DNA from: Pseudoalteromonas carrageenovora IAM 12662
GTDB lineage: Bacteria; Pseudomonadota; Gammaproteobacteria; Enterobacterales; Alteromonadaceae
Assembly (NCBI RefSeq): GCF_900239935.1
Contig: NZ_LT965928.1
Span: forward strand, 1,611,407 to 1,675,406
Length of the DNA: 64,000 nt
Direction: 5' to 3'
Part shown: positions 56,055-64,000 of the stretch, in pieces
How positions within the stretch are numbered: the first letter of the stretch is position 1
Layout: the number at the start of each line of letters is the position of its first letter
The notes under the pieces: generated by a model
What the model was told of the DNA's origin: nothing
Database searches by the model: none
What the model saw: only the letters and a program-made list of their open reading frames with translations
Program-made: the position numbers and the translations under genes

Positions 56055-57920
56055 TTATTGTGCAACACTACAGACTAAACAGCGAGCGTATACTCCTTGT
56101 GGATCGTTGTAATCTTTAAGATTCTCTACTTCTGTGCTTAATTGGCTAATAACGCTTTGTAAATTAGCTTGCGTCGCTAACACTGACGTTTTTTGTGTTT
56201 GTAAACCAAGCATTGATTTAATTGACGCATTACCAAAAATATCTTGAATCATTTTTTCTTGTGGGCTTAAATCTTGTTTGATTGTTTTAACTTCATAATG
56301 ATTAAGCTTAGCAAGTGCAGCGGCTGCTTCAATTGCGTCTTGCTTATCACCTAGTTTATCAACCAAGCCAAGCTCTTGCGCTTTAGAGGCAATCCAAACT
56401 CGACCTTGAGCAATTTCATCTACTTGCTCTGGGGTCATGTTACGCGCATCGGCAACTACAGCTAAAAAGCGACCATAAGCTTCTTCAACGCTCATTTGAA
56501 TAACTTCAGCCATTTTCTCGTTTAACGGGCGAGTAATTGAAAAACCAGCCATTTCGGTTGTAGCAACACCGTCTGAATAAACACCAATTTTAGACAGGGT
56601 GTTTTCAAATGTCATAAAGGTACCAAATACACCTATTGAGCCTGTAATTGTACTTGGTGCTGCCCAAATTTCGTTAGCTGCTGAGGCTATCCAATAACCG
56701 CCAGAAGCAGCAACAGAGCTCATAGATGCAATAACGGGTTTACCGGCTGCTTTTAATGCAAGTACTTCGGCGCGAATAACCTCTGAAGCAAACATGCTGC
56801 CGCCACCTGAATCTATACGAAGCACAACAGCTTTAACTTTATCATCAAGGCGAGCTTTACGAAGCAGGGCTGCGGTAGAGTCACCACCAATTTCCCCAGC
56901 TTTACGTTCGCCATCTACAATAGTCCCTTTAGCAACCACTACAGCCACTTTTTCGGTAATAGGATTATCAAATTCGATAGGTGGTTTTACTAAGCTTAAG
57001 TACTCACGAAATGATACTTGCTTAAATGTTTTACCATCTTCTTGTGCACCTACTAAATCTATTAATTGTTGACGAACTTGTTGATTTGTTTTTAAAGAAT
57101 CAACCCACTGGTGATCAAGTGCATATTTACCTGCATCACCACCGGCTGCTTTCATTTTTGCTAGGTATACATCCATTGTTTCATCAAAGTTTGACTCATC
57201 AAAAGGGCGTACCGCTGCAACATCTTGCTTGTATTCACTCCAAAGCGCCCCTAACCAAACTCGGTTAGCTTCTTTAGCTGCATCAGACATATCATTACGG
57301 ATAAATGGCTCTACCGCAGATTTAAATGTACCAACACGAAAAATATGCTGTGTTACTTCTAGCTTTTCTAGTGCATCTTTAAAGTAAAGTGGGTACATAC
57401 CATAGCCTTCGATAGCAACACTTCCGTAAGGATGCATCGCAACTTCGTCTGCGTGAGAAGCAATATAGTATTGCGCTTGAGTATAGTAATACCCAGATGC
57501 AATAACTTTTTTACCTGCTTGTTTAAATGTTTCAATAGCATTGGTAATTTGCTTAAGTTTATTTAAATGCGCTTTAGGCATTTCTTGTAAATCAAGCAGC
57601 ATGACAGTAATACGGTCATCATTGGTTGCTTCATTTATTACTTCAACAATATCGTCGAGTAAAATTTCGCTTGGTGCTTCAGAGCCAGAAGTTGCATCGT
57701 TTATTGCGGCTTCTACTGGGTCTACATATGTTTTCTCTTCAACAATAGGGCCATTAAGATTTAGCCTAAGCACAGAGCCATTTTCTATAATTATTTGATC
57801 GTCATCACTTGAAAGCGAAACGAAAAATACAATGACCAGTAATAAAAACAGAATGTTGAGTATTAAGCGGCGTGAAAAATTTATCCCAGCCCAAATACCT
57901 TTAAATACCTTTGCTATCAA
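56055..57920 (-). CDS. sppA: Signal peptide peptidase SppA, 67 kDa type
   Basis: A 621-residue inner-membrane serine protease that degrades cleaved signal peptides. It has an N-terminal membrane anchor (LILNILFLLLVIVFFVSL) and two tandem SppA domains: the first with the catalytic Lys in FRVGTFKSAVEPF, the second with the Ser in MSSVAASGGYWIAS after DSGGGSMFASEVIRAEV. This Ser-Lys dyad layout is that of the long E. coli-type enzyme. It is followed by a terminator-like hairpin and ansA, as in many gammaproteobacteria. Confidence 0.95.
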   Translation of the reverse strand: MIAKVFKGIWAGINFSRRLILNILFLLLVIVFFVSLSSDDDQIIIENGSVLRLNLNGPIVEEKTYVDPVEAAINDATSGSEAPSEILLDDIVEVINEATNDDRITVMLLDLQEMPKAHLNKLKQITNAIETFKQAGKKVIASGYYYTQAQYYIASHADEVAMHPYGSVAIEGYGMYPLYFKDALEKLEVTQHIFRVGTFKSAVEPFIRNDMSDAAKEANRVWLGALWSEYKQDVAAVRPFDESNFDETMDVYLAKMKAAGGDAGKYALDHQWVDSLKTNQQVRQQLIDLVGAQEDGKTFKQVSFREYLSLVKPPIEFDNPITEKVAVVVAKGTIVDGERKAGEIGGDSTAALLRKARLDDKVKAVVLRIDSGGGSMFASEVIRAEVLALKAAGKPVIASMSSVAASGGYWIASAANEIWAAPSTITGSIGVFGTFMTFENTLSKIGVYSDGVATTEMAGFSITRPLNEKMAEVIQMSVEEAYGRFLAVVADARNMTPEQVDEIAQGRVWIASKAQELGLVDKLGDKQDAIEAAAALAKLNHYEVKTIKQDLSPQEKMIQDIFGNASIKSMLGLQTQKTSVLATQANLQSVISQLSTEVENLKDYNDPQGVYARCLVCSVAQ

Positions 57921-58139
57921 AATAGCTCCTTAATTTGGTACAGCTAATACATTAGTCCCATCTTAGCCTAGAATAAAAATAAATTTAACTGCTAAATCGT
58001 AACGAAGTGTTTATGAGAGACTATAAATGTAAGTTTCGACTACATTTTTTAATTAAATGCTGGCACATATTGCTTATTACTTGCCATTGAAGCAGAATTA
58101 GCTAATGTATACAGGTTAGACCAGTTAACGGGGCACAGG

Positions 58140-60101
58140 ATGTTAGAACAACAATTAGAATTAAAACACACACAATTACGCAACCGCTTAGTGATGGGGT
58201 CAATGCACACAGGCCTAGAAGAAGGGTGGCATAATCGTAAACGCTTACGCGCTTTTTATGAAGCACGTGCCAAAGGCGGTACGGCCATGCTAATTACCGG
58301 TGGTTACAGTCCTAACTTACGTGGCAAATTAACGCCAATCTCCTCTTCTTTTAACAGCTACTACGATGTATTTAAACATCGTGCGTACACAGACGCTGTA
58401 CATAAACATGGTGGTAAAATTTGTTTGCAATTGTTGCATGCAGGGCGCTATGCGTATCATCCATTCAATCAAGCACCAAGTGCAATTAAAGCGCCTATTA
58501 ATCCTTATAAACCTAAAGCTATGTCACTTAGCTCAATTAAAAAAACTATTAAAGACTTTGCTCACTCAGCTTATATGGCTGAAAAAGCAGGTTACGATGG
58601 CGTAGAGGTTATGGGTTCAGAAGGTTATTTAATCAATGAGTTTATGGCGCCGCACACGAATAAACGTGAAGATGAGTTTGGTGGCAGCCTAGAAAACAGA
58701 ATGCGACTTGCGCTTGAAATAGTTAAAGCTGTTCGAGCAAAAGTTTCTGAACAATTTTTAATTATCTTTAGATTATCGGTCATTGATTTAATCCCTAATG
58801 GCTCAACACCAGATGAAGTTGTTATTCAAGCCACTGAACTTGAAAAAGCTGGTGTAGATATTTTTAATACAGGCATTGGCTGGCATGAAGCACGTGTACC
58901 AACAATTGCGAGTATGGTGCCGCCTGGGGCATTTAAAGAAGCATCAAAACGCTTAAAAGATGTAGTGAATGTGCCAGTTATTGCGGTAAATCGTATTAAT
59001 ACCCCTGATATAGCAAACGATATTTTAAATGCCGGCGAAGCCGATTTAATTTCAATGGCGAGGCCATTATTGGCTGATCCTGAGTTTTTTAATAAATATG
59101 CTAACCAACAATCAAAGCAAATTAATATATGTATTGGTTGTAACCAAGGTTGTTTAGATCACGTATTTAAAAATAAACGTGCAACTTGTTTAGTTAATCC
59201 CCAAGCTGCGTTTGAGCTAGATTACCCATTAGATCAAGCTGCTAAGGCCAAAAATGTACTTGTTGTAGGTGCAGGTCCTGCAGGGTTGTCAGCTAGCTGT
59301 TACTTGGCTCAAAAAGGGCATAAGGTTACGTTAATTGATCAAAAAACTCAGATGGGTGGCCAATTTAACTTAGCAATGCAAATACCTGGTAAAGAAGATT
59401 TTAATCATACATTGGCATACTTTACTAATGAACTTGAGCGTTTAAAGATAAATGTTGAACTAGGTAAAGTGTATGACGACTCAATGATTAACAACTACGA
59501 CGATATTGTGTTTGCAACGGGTGTACGCCCTCGTGAAGCATCCGTTAAGTGTAGTGACGGCAAACGTGTATTTGCTTATGATGAAGTTATACGTGGTGAA
59601 GTAGAGCTAGGTAAATCAATTGCTATTCTAGGGGCTGGCGGTATCGGCTTTGATATGGTGGCATTTTTAAGCGAACATAAGTCACAAACTATTAGCGACT
59701 TTAAATCACAATGGGGTATAGAGTGTGAGCCACAACCGCATAAAGATGACCGCCAATTATTTATGCTTAAAAGAAGTGCAGGTCGCTTTGGTAGTGAACT
59801 TGGTAAAACGACAGGTTGGATACACCGCCAAGTAGCGAAGCAGCATGGTGTTAAACAAATTGCTGACTGTCAGTATCAAAGCTTTGACAATAACGGTTTA
59901 ACTATTACGGTAGCAGGTGAAACACAAGTACTTCCTGTTGACACGGTTATTGCTTGTATTGGCCAAGTTTCTAATGATGAAGTGCTAAAAGAGCATGGCG
60001 AAAACGCTAAAGTACATGTTATTGGTGGTGCTAAACTCGCTGCTGCTATTGATGCTAAACGTGCTATTTTTGAAGCATTACAAATAGCGAGAAGCATTTA
60101 A
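58140..60101 (+). CDS. fadH: FadH-like NADPH-dependent 2,4-dienoyl-CoA reductase / old-yellow-enzyme flavoprotein
   Basis: A 653-residue three-domain flavoprotein: FMN TIM barrel (about 1-330), [4Fe-4S] cluster Cys in CIGCNQGCLDHVFKNKRATC, and FAD/NADPH-binding domains (VLVVGAGPAGLSASCYLAQKG; IAILGAGGIGFDMV). It reduces double bonds during unsaturated fatty-acid oxidation. Close relatives such as trimethylamine dehydrogenase differ in substrate. CACAGG precedes the ATG. It is monocistronic. Confidence 0.9.
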   Translation: MLEQQLELKHTQLRNRLVMGSMHTGLEEGWHNRKRLRAFYEARAKGGTAMLITGGYSPNLRGKLTPISSSFNSYYDVFKHRAYTDAVHKHGGKICLQLLHAGRYAYHPFNQAPSAIKAPINPYKPKAMSLSSIKKTIKDFAHSAYMAEKAGYDGVEVMGSEGYLINEFMAPHTNKREDEFGGSLENRMRLALEIVKAVRAKVSEQFLIIFRLSVIDLIPNGSTPDEVVIQATELEKAGVDIFNTGIGWHEARVPTIASMVPPGAFKEASKRLKDVVNVPVIAVNRINTPDIANDILNAGEADLISMARPLLADPEFFNKYANQQSKQINICIGCNQGCLDHVFKNKRATCLVNPQAAFELDYPLDQAAKAKNVLVVGAGPAGLSASCYLAQKGHKVTLIDQKTQMGGQFNLAMQIPGKEDFNHTLAYFTNELERLKINVELGKVYDDSMINNYDDIVFATGVRPREASVKCSDGKRVFAYDEVIRGEVELGKSIAILGAGGIGFDMVAFLSEHKSQTISDFKSQWGIECEPQPHKDDRQLFMLKRSAGRFGSELGKTTGWIHRQVAKQHGVKQIADCQYQSFDNNGLTITVAGETQVLPVDTVIACIGQVSNDEVLKEHGENAKVHVIGGAKLAAAIDAKRAIFEALQIARSI

Positions 60102-60194
60102 CATTTGTAAGTAAAATGAAATAGTTTTTTAATTCATGCGGTCTTTGTTGTTTATAGTCTATAACTTAATAAACATTGAACACACAGGATACGC

Positions 60195-60878
60195 ATGAAA
60201 AAACTAACCCACCTTTATGAATCAGCAATAGGTAAATTATCGTTTTTAGATGGTTTACCGGCTTTACTTTTTCGCCTTATTTTAGCTCCGGTTATGATCA
60301 TTGCAGGTTATAACAAGCTTGCTATAAGTGGCGATACCCAAGGTTTTTTTAATAATTTATTAGCGTCACCTGATGTTGTGCAATGGTTTGGAAATAGTGA
60401 ATGGGGATTAGGTTTACCATTTCCTGATGTACTGGCTTTTTTAGCCGGTTGGAGTGAGTTTTTAGGTGGTTGGTTTTTATTATTTGGCCTGTTAACTCGC
60501 TTGGTCAGTATCCCGCTTATGTTTACAATGGTTGTAGCTGCAACATCAGTACATTGGCATAATGGTTGGTTTGCCATTGCACCCACTAACCCCGACACGA
60601 GTGCAGCACAAGTACTTGATTGGTTATCTATCCCTGGAGCAAAAGAAAGCCTCGAAAATTCACTTGAAGTACAAGAGCGCATAGGCAAAATTCGCGGGTT
60701 AGTTGATGAACATGGTTTTCCTGATTATTTATATGAAAAAGGCAAACCTTCAATTTTAAACAATGGCATTGAATTTTCAGCCATTTACTTTGCGATGCTG
60801 CTTAGCTTGTTTTTTGTAGGTGGAGGGCGCTTTGTAAGTGTAGATTATTGGCTAAAACGAACCGTTGTAAAACGATAG
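60195..60878 (+). CDS. DoxX-family membrane protein
   Basis: A 227-residue membrane protein with four or five hydrophobic segments and DoxX-like features (LLFRLILAPVMIIAGYNKLA; FLAGWSEFLGGWFLLFGLLTRLVSIPLMFTM). A hydrophilic loop (about 140-190) is longer than in small DoxX proteins. Members are linked to redox homeostasis or thiosulfate:quinone oxidation, but the function here is unknown. Confidence 0.85.
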   Translation: MKKLTHLYESAIGKLSFLDGLPALLFRLILAPVMIIAGYNKLAISGDTQGFFNNLLASPDVVQWFGNSEWGLGLPFPDVLAFLAGWSEFLGGWFLLFGLLTRLVSIPLMFTMVVAATSVHWHNGWFAIAPTNPDTSAAQVLDWLSIPGAKESLENSLEVQERIGKIRGLVDEHGFPDYLYEKGKPSILNNGIEFSAIYFAMLLSLFFVGGGRFVSVDYWLKRTVVKR

Positions 60879-61012
60879 TGTGGTTTAAATATATTAAAAC
60901 GGCTGTATAAATATTTTATACGGCCGTGTGCGTTTTATGCTGATAATATTTATATCCAATGATATTTATCTACTGAACTATTTTATTAATTGAATAATTT
61001 CTAGCTGTGTTA

Positions 61013-61243
61013 TACCAATCTGCGATAATACTGAATTATTTTTTTGGGTTATACGTGTCACTATCTGTGTTAAAAATCTCATTTACGACTGCATGGATGC
61101 AGAAGGTAGAGCAATTCAGGAACAATTGCCGAGAACAACGAAATAACAATTTTTTTGCTTAGCTATCAACACGTTTTCCATCCTAAAAATAGATCACTTA
61201 ATTAAGTGAGTTGCTATTGAACGTGTATATAAGTAGATTGGTA
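61013..61243 (+). mobile_element. 231-base miniature inverted-repeat element, type A (most complete copy)
   Basis: Terminal repeats TACCAATCT (61013-61021) and AGATTGGTA (61235-61243) are perfect. Inside, a run including GCATGGATGCAGAAGG and a right part AACACGTTT followed by ATCACTTAATTAAG also occur, diverged, at 44162-44324. No coding capacity. It fills the gap between the DoxX and nitroreductase genes (60879-61294). Confidence 0.65.
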
Positions 61244-61294
61244 ATATTAAGGTTTTAAATGCTATTCTAGCATTTTGAATTTTGAGATATTATT

Positions 61295-61843
61295 ATGAAT
61301 GCTATCGAGCTTTTACTTACTCGCCAATCAGACTCTAAACTTACTGAGCCTGGCCCATCACCTGAGCAACTCGACATAATAAAACAAGCAGCACTGCGTG
61401 TACCTGATCATGGCTGTATTGCACCGTGGCAGTTTATTATTGTACAAGGCGACGCACGCCAAAAATTAGGTGAAATATATCATCAATGTGCTCTAGCCGA
61501 GCAGCAACCAGAAAAAGTAATTAATCGAGCTAAAGAGCTCCCCCTTCGAGCACCAATGATTGTAATTGCTATTGCTAAATACGAAGAGCATCCAAAGGTG
61601 CCACGTATTGAGCAGGTGCAAAGCGCAGGGTGTAGTGTGCTTGCAATGCAGCAAGCCGCGTTTGCACAAGGTTTAGGGGGCGTATGGCGAACAGGTTATT
61701 TTGCTCAAAGCCAAGGTGTTAAACAAGCGCTAAAACTCAATGAACAAGACGAAATTGTTGGATATCTTTACTTAGGTACCCCAGAGGTTGATTGCAAAAA
61801 GCCTGCGCGACATAAGCCTGAAAATTATTTTACCTTTTTGTGA
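61295..61843 (+). CDS. Nitroreductase-family FMN oxidoreductase (YdjA-like)
   Basis: A 182-residue flavin reductase with short YdjA-type architecture. LLLTRQSDSKLTEPGPS binds FMN phosphate, RVPDHGCIAPWQFIIVQG and QAAFAQGLGGVWRTGYF are family hallmarks. The natural substrate is unknown. It may be transcribed on its own from a promoter inside or near the upstream element. Confidence 0.9.
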   Translation: MNAIELLLTRQSDSKLTEPGPSPEQLDIIKQAALRVPDHGCIAPWQFIIVQGDARQKLGEIYHQCALAEQQPEKVINRAKELPLRAPMIVIAIAKYEEHPKVPRIEQVQSAGCSVLAMQQAAFAQGLGGVWRTGYFAQSQGVKQALKLNEQDEIVGYLYLGTPEVDCKKPARHKPENYFTFL

Positions 61844-62046
61844 AATAGTATGAACTTTTTGCAATTTGCATAGTCATATTTCATTAAGGTTACAAATAGT
61901 AGTATAAATAGGTTAATGGCTTGGCTGTGAGAAGCGCTCGGAAGCATCAAATTTACTAATTCTTCTTCAGTTTGTTTTTTAATCGGTTGTTTTTTGATAC
62001 ATTATGGAAAGTCTTAATAAAAATAACGATAAAGAAGACGAAAACT

Positions 62047-62424
62047 ATGGGAAATTTATTTTTACGTGAAAAAGAAAACTGGCTAGCGTGGTCAATTTGG
62101 GGAATTATTGGTGCCTTTGTTACTTTATATGTTGCAATGAGTACAAATGCATCTCATTTTATGGTTATCTCAGCGATGGGGATGCTGGCACTACTCACAG
62201 TGTGGATGCAGCAAACTAAACGATTCGACTTTGGTCGCGCGTTTAAAGTGTGCTGCTATGTTTTATTGCTAAGCATTTTACCTGCCTTTATGTTTGTTGT
62301 TGTACCCAGTGATGATTTAAATCGTTTTGATTTAATTTTTCAAAGCGTCACCTTTACTGCATTAAGCTTGTTAGCATGTTTAATATGTTCATGGATTGCA
62401 CGCCGACCAAAACAATACTACTAA
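62047..62424 (+). CDS. Small four-segment membrane protein, unknown
   Basis: A 125-residue protein with four hydrophobic segments and short polar ends (LREKENWLAWSIWGIIGAFVTLYVAM; LICSWIARRPKQYY). The ATG at 62047 (MGNLFLREKENW) is preferred over an upstream frame start at 61972, whose extra residues are basic and low-complexity. No family recognised. Confidence 0.6.
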   Translation: MGNLFLREKENWLAWSIWGIIGAFVTLYVAMSTNASHFMVISAMGMLALLTVWMQQTKRFDFGRAFKVCCYVLLLSILPAFMFVVVPSDDLNRFDLIFQSVTFTALSLLACLICSWIARRPKQYY

Positions 62425-62532
62425 CACTTGTTAATCCATTAACTGATTTTTATAAATATGAGTTATTAAAAGAGTAGGGTGAGTGTATTTTCATCAATAA
62501 ATTAATATTTTATATAAATATATATTTAGCTC

Positions 62533-62561
62533 TTTACAAATAATGCGTTTAGCCATATCAT
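62533..62561 (+). promoter_or_regulatory. Sigma-70 promoter of tRNA-Ser
   Basis: TTTACA (-35, 62533-62538) and TATCAT (-10, 62556-62561) with a 17-base spacer, followed by the GC-rich discriminator GCGCGCCG typical of stringently controlled stable-RNA promoters. Confidence 0.7.
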
Positions 62562-62572
62562 GCGCGCCGTAC

Positions 62573-62663
62573 GGAGAGATGGCAGAGTGGTCGAATGCAC
62601 CGGTCTTGAAAACCGGCATGGGTTTATAGCCCATCTAGGGTTCAAATCCCTATCTCTCCACCA
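62573..62663 (+). tRNA. tRNA-Ser (anticodon UGA)
   Basis: A 91-base class II tRNA, CCA end encoded. Acceptor GGAGAGA pairs with TCTCTCC; anticodon stem CCGGT/ACCGG encloses CTTGAAA with TGA anticodon; a long variable arm (TGGGTTTATAGCCCA) is characteristic of serine; T loop GGTTCAAATCC. It reads UCA and related codons. Confidence 0.97.
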
Positions 62664-62669
62664 TTATTT

Positions 62670-62696
62670 AAAAAACCGCCTTATGGGCGGTTTTTT
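62670..62696 (+). terminator. Terminator after tRNA-Ser
   Basis: AAAAAACCGCC and GGCGGTTTTTT around a five-base loop. Confidence 0.93.
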
Positions 62697-62715
62697 GCTA
62701 TGTGGAGTTTAATAA

Positions 62716-63102
62716 ATGAAAAACACAACAAATCTATCAACCTCACAGCGATTAATTAAGCATATTTTATTATGGACTGTGTTTGGTTATTGTTATCAAA
62801 GTGCTGTTAACTTATTAGTTAAAATGGCCCTAGATGCGCAGCCAGACTACCCAATGGCAACTGCACTTATTTATGGATTGGGTTTTAATATTTTAACTGC
62901 TCACTTAATTACAAAATACGATACGGTTTGGCCTGTAATTGCAGCTGCATTTATCGGTTTTGTAGGGCTGATTGCAGTACCATTTATACTCTTTGGTGGT
63001 TCAGGATTACTAGCAACCCCTTTACTTGTTGGAATTTTATTCAGTTTGCCGCTGTGTAGTTATATTGTTGGCCTAATTAAGGTAAAACTCAGCAAAAACT
63101 AG
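62716..63102 (+). CDS. Small four-segment membrane protein, unknown
   Basis: A 128-residue protein with four hydrophobic segments (LLWTVFGYCYQSAVNLLVKM; VIAAAFIGFVGLIAVPFILF; LLVGILFSLPLCSYIVGLI). Only a few polar residues lie outside them. The ATG follows GTGGAG. No family is recognised; it is unrelated in sequence to the one at 62047. Confidence 0.65.
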   Translation: MKNTTNLSTSQRLIKHILLWTVFGYCYQSAVNLLVKMALDAQPDYPMATALIYGLGFNILTAHLITKYDTVWPVIAAAFIGFVGLIAVPFILFGGSGLLATPLLVGILFSLPLCSYIVGLIKVKLSKN

Positions 63103-63171
63103 CCCCAAACGGCTTTTATTTTGTGTTAGCATGTACGCGTCTTTTAACTAACAAAACGTGAAATACACATT

Positions 63172-63792
63172 ATGTCAGATAATTTTACTACAGATGCTGA
63201 AAAAGCAAGTTACGGTATTGGCTTACAAATGGGTGAGCAACTTAAGTCTAATCCTTTTGAAGGCTTAAACCTAAATTCAGTGTTTGAAGGCATGAAAGAT
63301 GCGTACGCTGGTAGCGCTTTTCAAGTTGAGATCCCTGAGATCCAAGCTGCATTCGAAAAAATCAACGAAGAGATACAAGCTCGTCGTGAAGAAGAATCTA
63401 AAGTACTTTCTGCAGAAGGTATTGCTTTCTTAGAAGAAAACGCAAAACGTCCTGAAATCACTGTTACTGAGTCTGGTCTTCAATATGAAGTACTAGCAAC
63501 TGGCGAAGGCGAAAAGCCTACTGCTGAGTCTACAGTACGTGTTGATTACCACGGAACATTAATTAACGGTACTGTTTTTGATAGCTCTTACGAGCGCGGT
63601 CAACCTGCTGAGTTTCCAGTTGGTGGCGTAATCAAAGGCTGGACTGAAGCATTACAAATGATGCCTGTAGGTACTAAATGGCGCATCTACGTTCCTCATG
63701 AGCTTGCTTATGGTGAACGTGGCGCAGGTGCTGCAATTGCACCTTTCTCAACGCTTGTATTTGACGTTGAGCTACACGAAATCCTTTCTTAA
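63172..63792 (+). CDS. fklB: FKBP-type peptidyl-prolyl isomerase FklB
   Basis: A 206-residue isomerase without signal peptide: helical N-terminal dimerisation part (1-95) and FKBP domain (about 100-205) with VRVDYHGTLINGTVFDSS, GVIKGWTEALQMMPVG and AYGERGAGAAIAPFSTLVFDVEL. It catalyses proline isomerisation in the cytoplasm. Length matches E. coli FklB. Confidence 0.95.
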   Translation: MSDNFTTDAEKASYGIGLQMGEQLKSNPFEGLNLNSVFEGMKDAYAGSAFQVEIPEIQAAFEKINEEIQARREEESKVLSAEGIAFLEENAKRPEITVTESGLQYEVLATGEGEKPTAESTVRVDYHGTLINGTVFDSSYERGQPAEFPVGGVIKGWTEALQMMPVGTKWRIYVPHELAYGERGAGAAIAPFSTLVFDVELHEILS

Positions 63793-63813
63793 TTATTAAT
63801 TAAGAATTTAAAA

Positions 63814-63844
63814 AGCCGTGTTCAAATTGAACACGGCTTTTTTG
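63814..63844 (+). terminator. Terminator after fklB
   Basis: AGCCGTGTTCAA and TTGAACACGGCT are perfect 12-bp arms with a one-base spacer, then a T-run. Confidence 0.92.
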
Positions 63845-63880
63845 TGTCTGTAATTTAGGAGTTTTATCTATTCTAAAAAT

Positions 63881-63910
63881 AAAAAACCGCATTAATAAAA
63901 TGCGGTTTTT
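63881..63910. terminator. Terminator of the convergent receptor gene
   Basis: AAAAAACCGCA and TGCGGTTTTT flank a loop of about nine bases; it works on the minus strand for the TonB-dependent receptor and may also back up fklB termination. Confidence 0.85.
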
Positions 63911-63940
63911 AAATATATAAACTAAAGAGCTTGTTAGTTG

Positions 63941-64000
63941 TTAAAAGTAGCCGCGAACACCAAAGCGGAAGTTTCTACCTGGTAATGGTGCTTTATCTTT
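63941..64000 (-). CDS. C-terminus of a TonB-dependent receptor (rest outside window)
   Basis: On the minus strand the last 19 codons before TAA read KDKAPLPGRNFRFGVRGYF. The terminal beta strand ending in aromatic Phe and the PGRNFRFG pattern are typical of outer-membrane TonB-dependent receptors. The start and ligand lie beyond the right edge. Confidence 0.75.
   Translation of the reverse strand, partial: KDKAPLPGRNFRFGVRGYF

Overview
The window looks like the chromosome of a marine gammaproteobacterium, most likely Pseudoalteromonas or a close relative. The evidence is an AT-rich base composition, gene content typical of that group (a thrS-infC-rpmI-rplT block whose infC starts with AUU, lolCDE, a FabY-type ketosynthase, a RimK-like ATP-grasp next to a GNAT/C39 fusion) and short inverted-repeat elements resembling those common in such genomes. 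No phage, insertion sequence, CRISPR array or replication origin was seen. Genus-level placement is inference from family resemblance; no search was run.

Layout. 1-900: 3' part of secF. 1000-3730: a GreA/GreB-like gene, then an accessory patch (HEPN-motif protein, small zinc-ribbon/membrane proteins, lipoprotein) with degenerate integron-attC-like junctions, bracketed by two inverted REP-like sequences, then yjdM. 4034-7071: RimK-like ATP-grasp, GNAT/C39 fusion and an MgtC-like protein. 7117-11461: EAL regulator, GlxA-type AraC regulator, long ketosynthase. 11816-19079: secreted GH16 glycosidase with a nested carbohydrate-binding module, TonB-box-like periplasmic protein, DUF1624-type membrane protein, second MgtC-like protein, BCCT transporter, lipoprotein. 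19033-22069: glutathione-dependent formaldehyde detoxification (fghA, frmA) with a divergent LysR regulator. 22207-25349: lolCDE. 25457-30015: yehS, acyl-CoA synthetase, zinc metallopeptidase, SHOCT protein. 30612-39864: five-gene transglutaminase / circularly permuted ATP-grasp / alpha-E operon. 39928-44081: DUF3010 gene and the threonyl-tRNA synthetase/IF3/L35/L20 block. 44162-44630: nested miniature repeat elements. 44795-51619: M14 peptidase, MBL hydrolase, Lrp regulator, SulP transporter, LytS/LytTR-type two-component pair. 51691-60878: pyruvate kinase, 6-phosphogluconate dehydrogenase, asparaginase, SppA, FadH-like reductase, DoxX protein. 61013-64000: another miniature repeat element, nitroreductase, two orphan membrane proteins around tRNA-Ser(UGA), fklB, and the end of a TonB-dependent receptor.

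The least understood and most interesting part is the 30.0-39.9 kb operon. It encodes two sets of transglutaminase-like, circularly permuted ATP-grasp and alpha-E proteins. An exact sigma-54 consensus (30395-30410) and an NtrC-like dyad (30051-30069) lie in its upstream region, suggesting nitrogen-controlled peptide or amide synthesis. A second predicted amidoligase locus (4034-6541) lies 24 kb away. Other points worth attention are the permuted DNRLRE module inside the GH16 domain, the cassette-like patch with a HEPN Rx4H motif, and a tRNA-Thr anticodon-loop mimic upstream of thrS.
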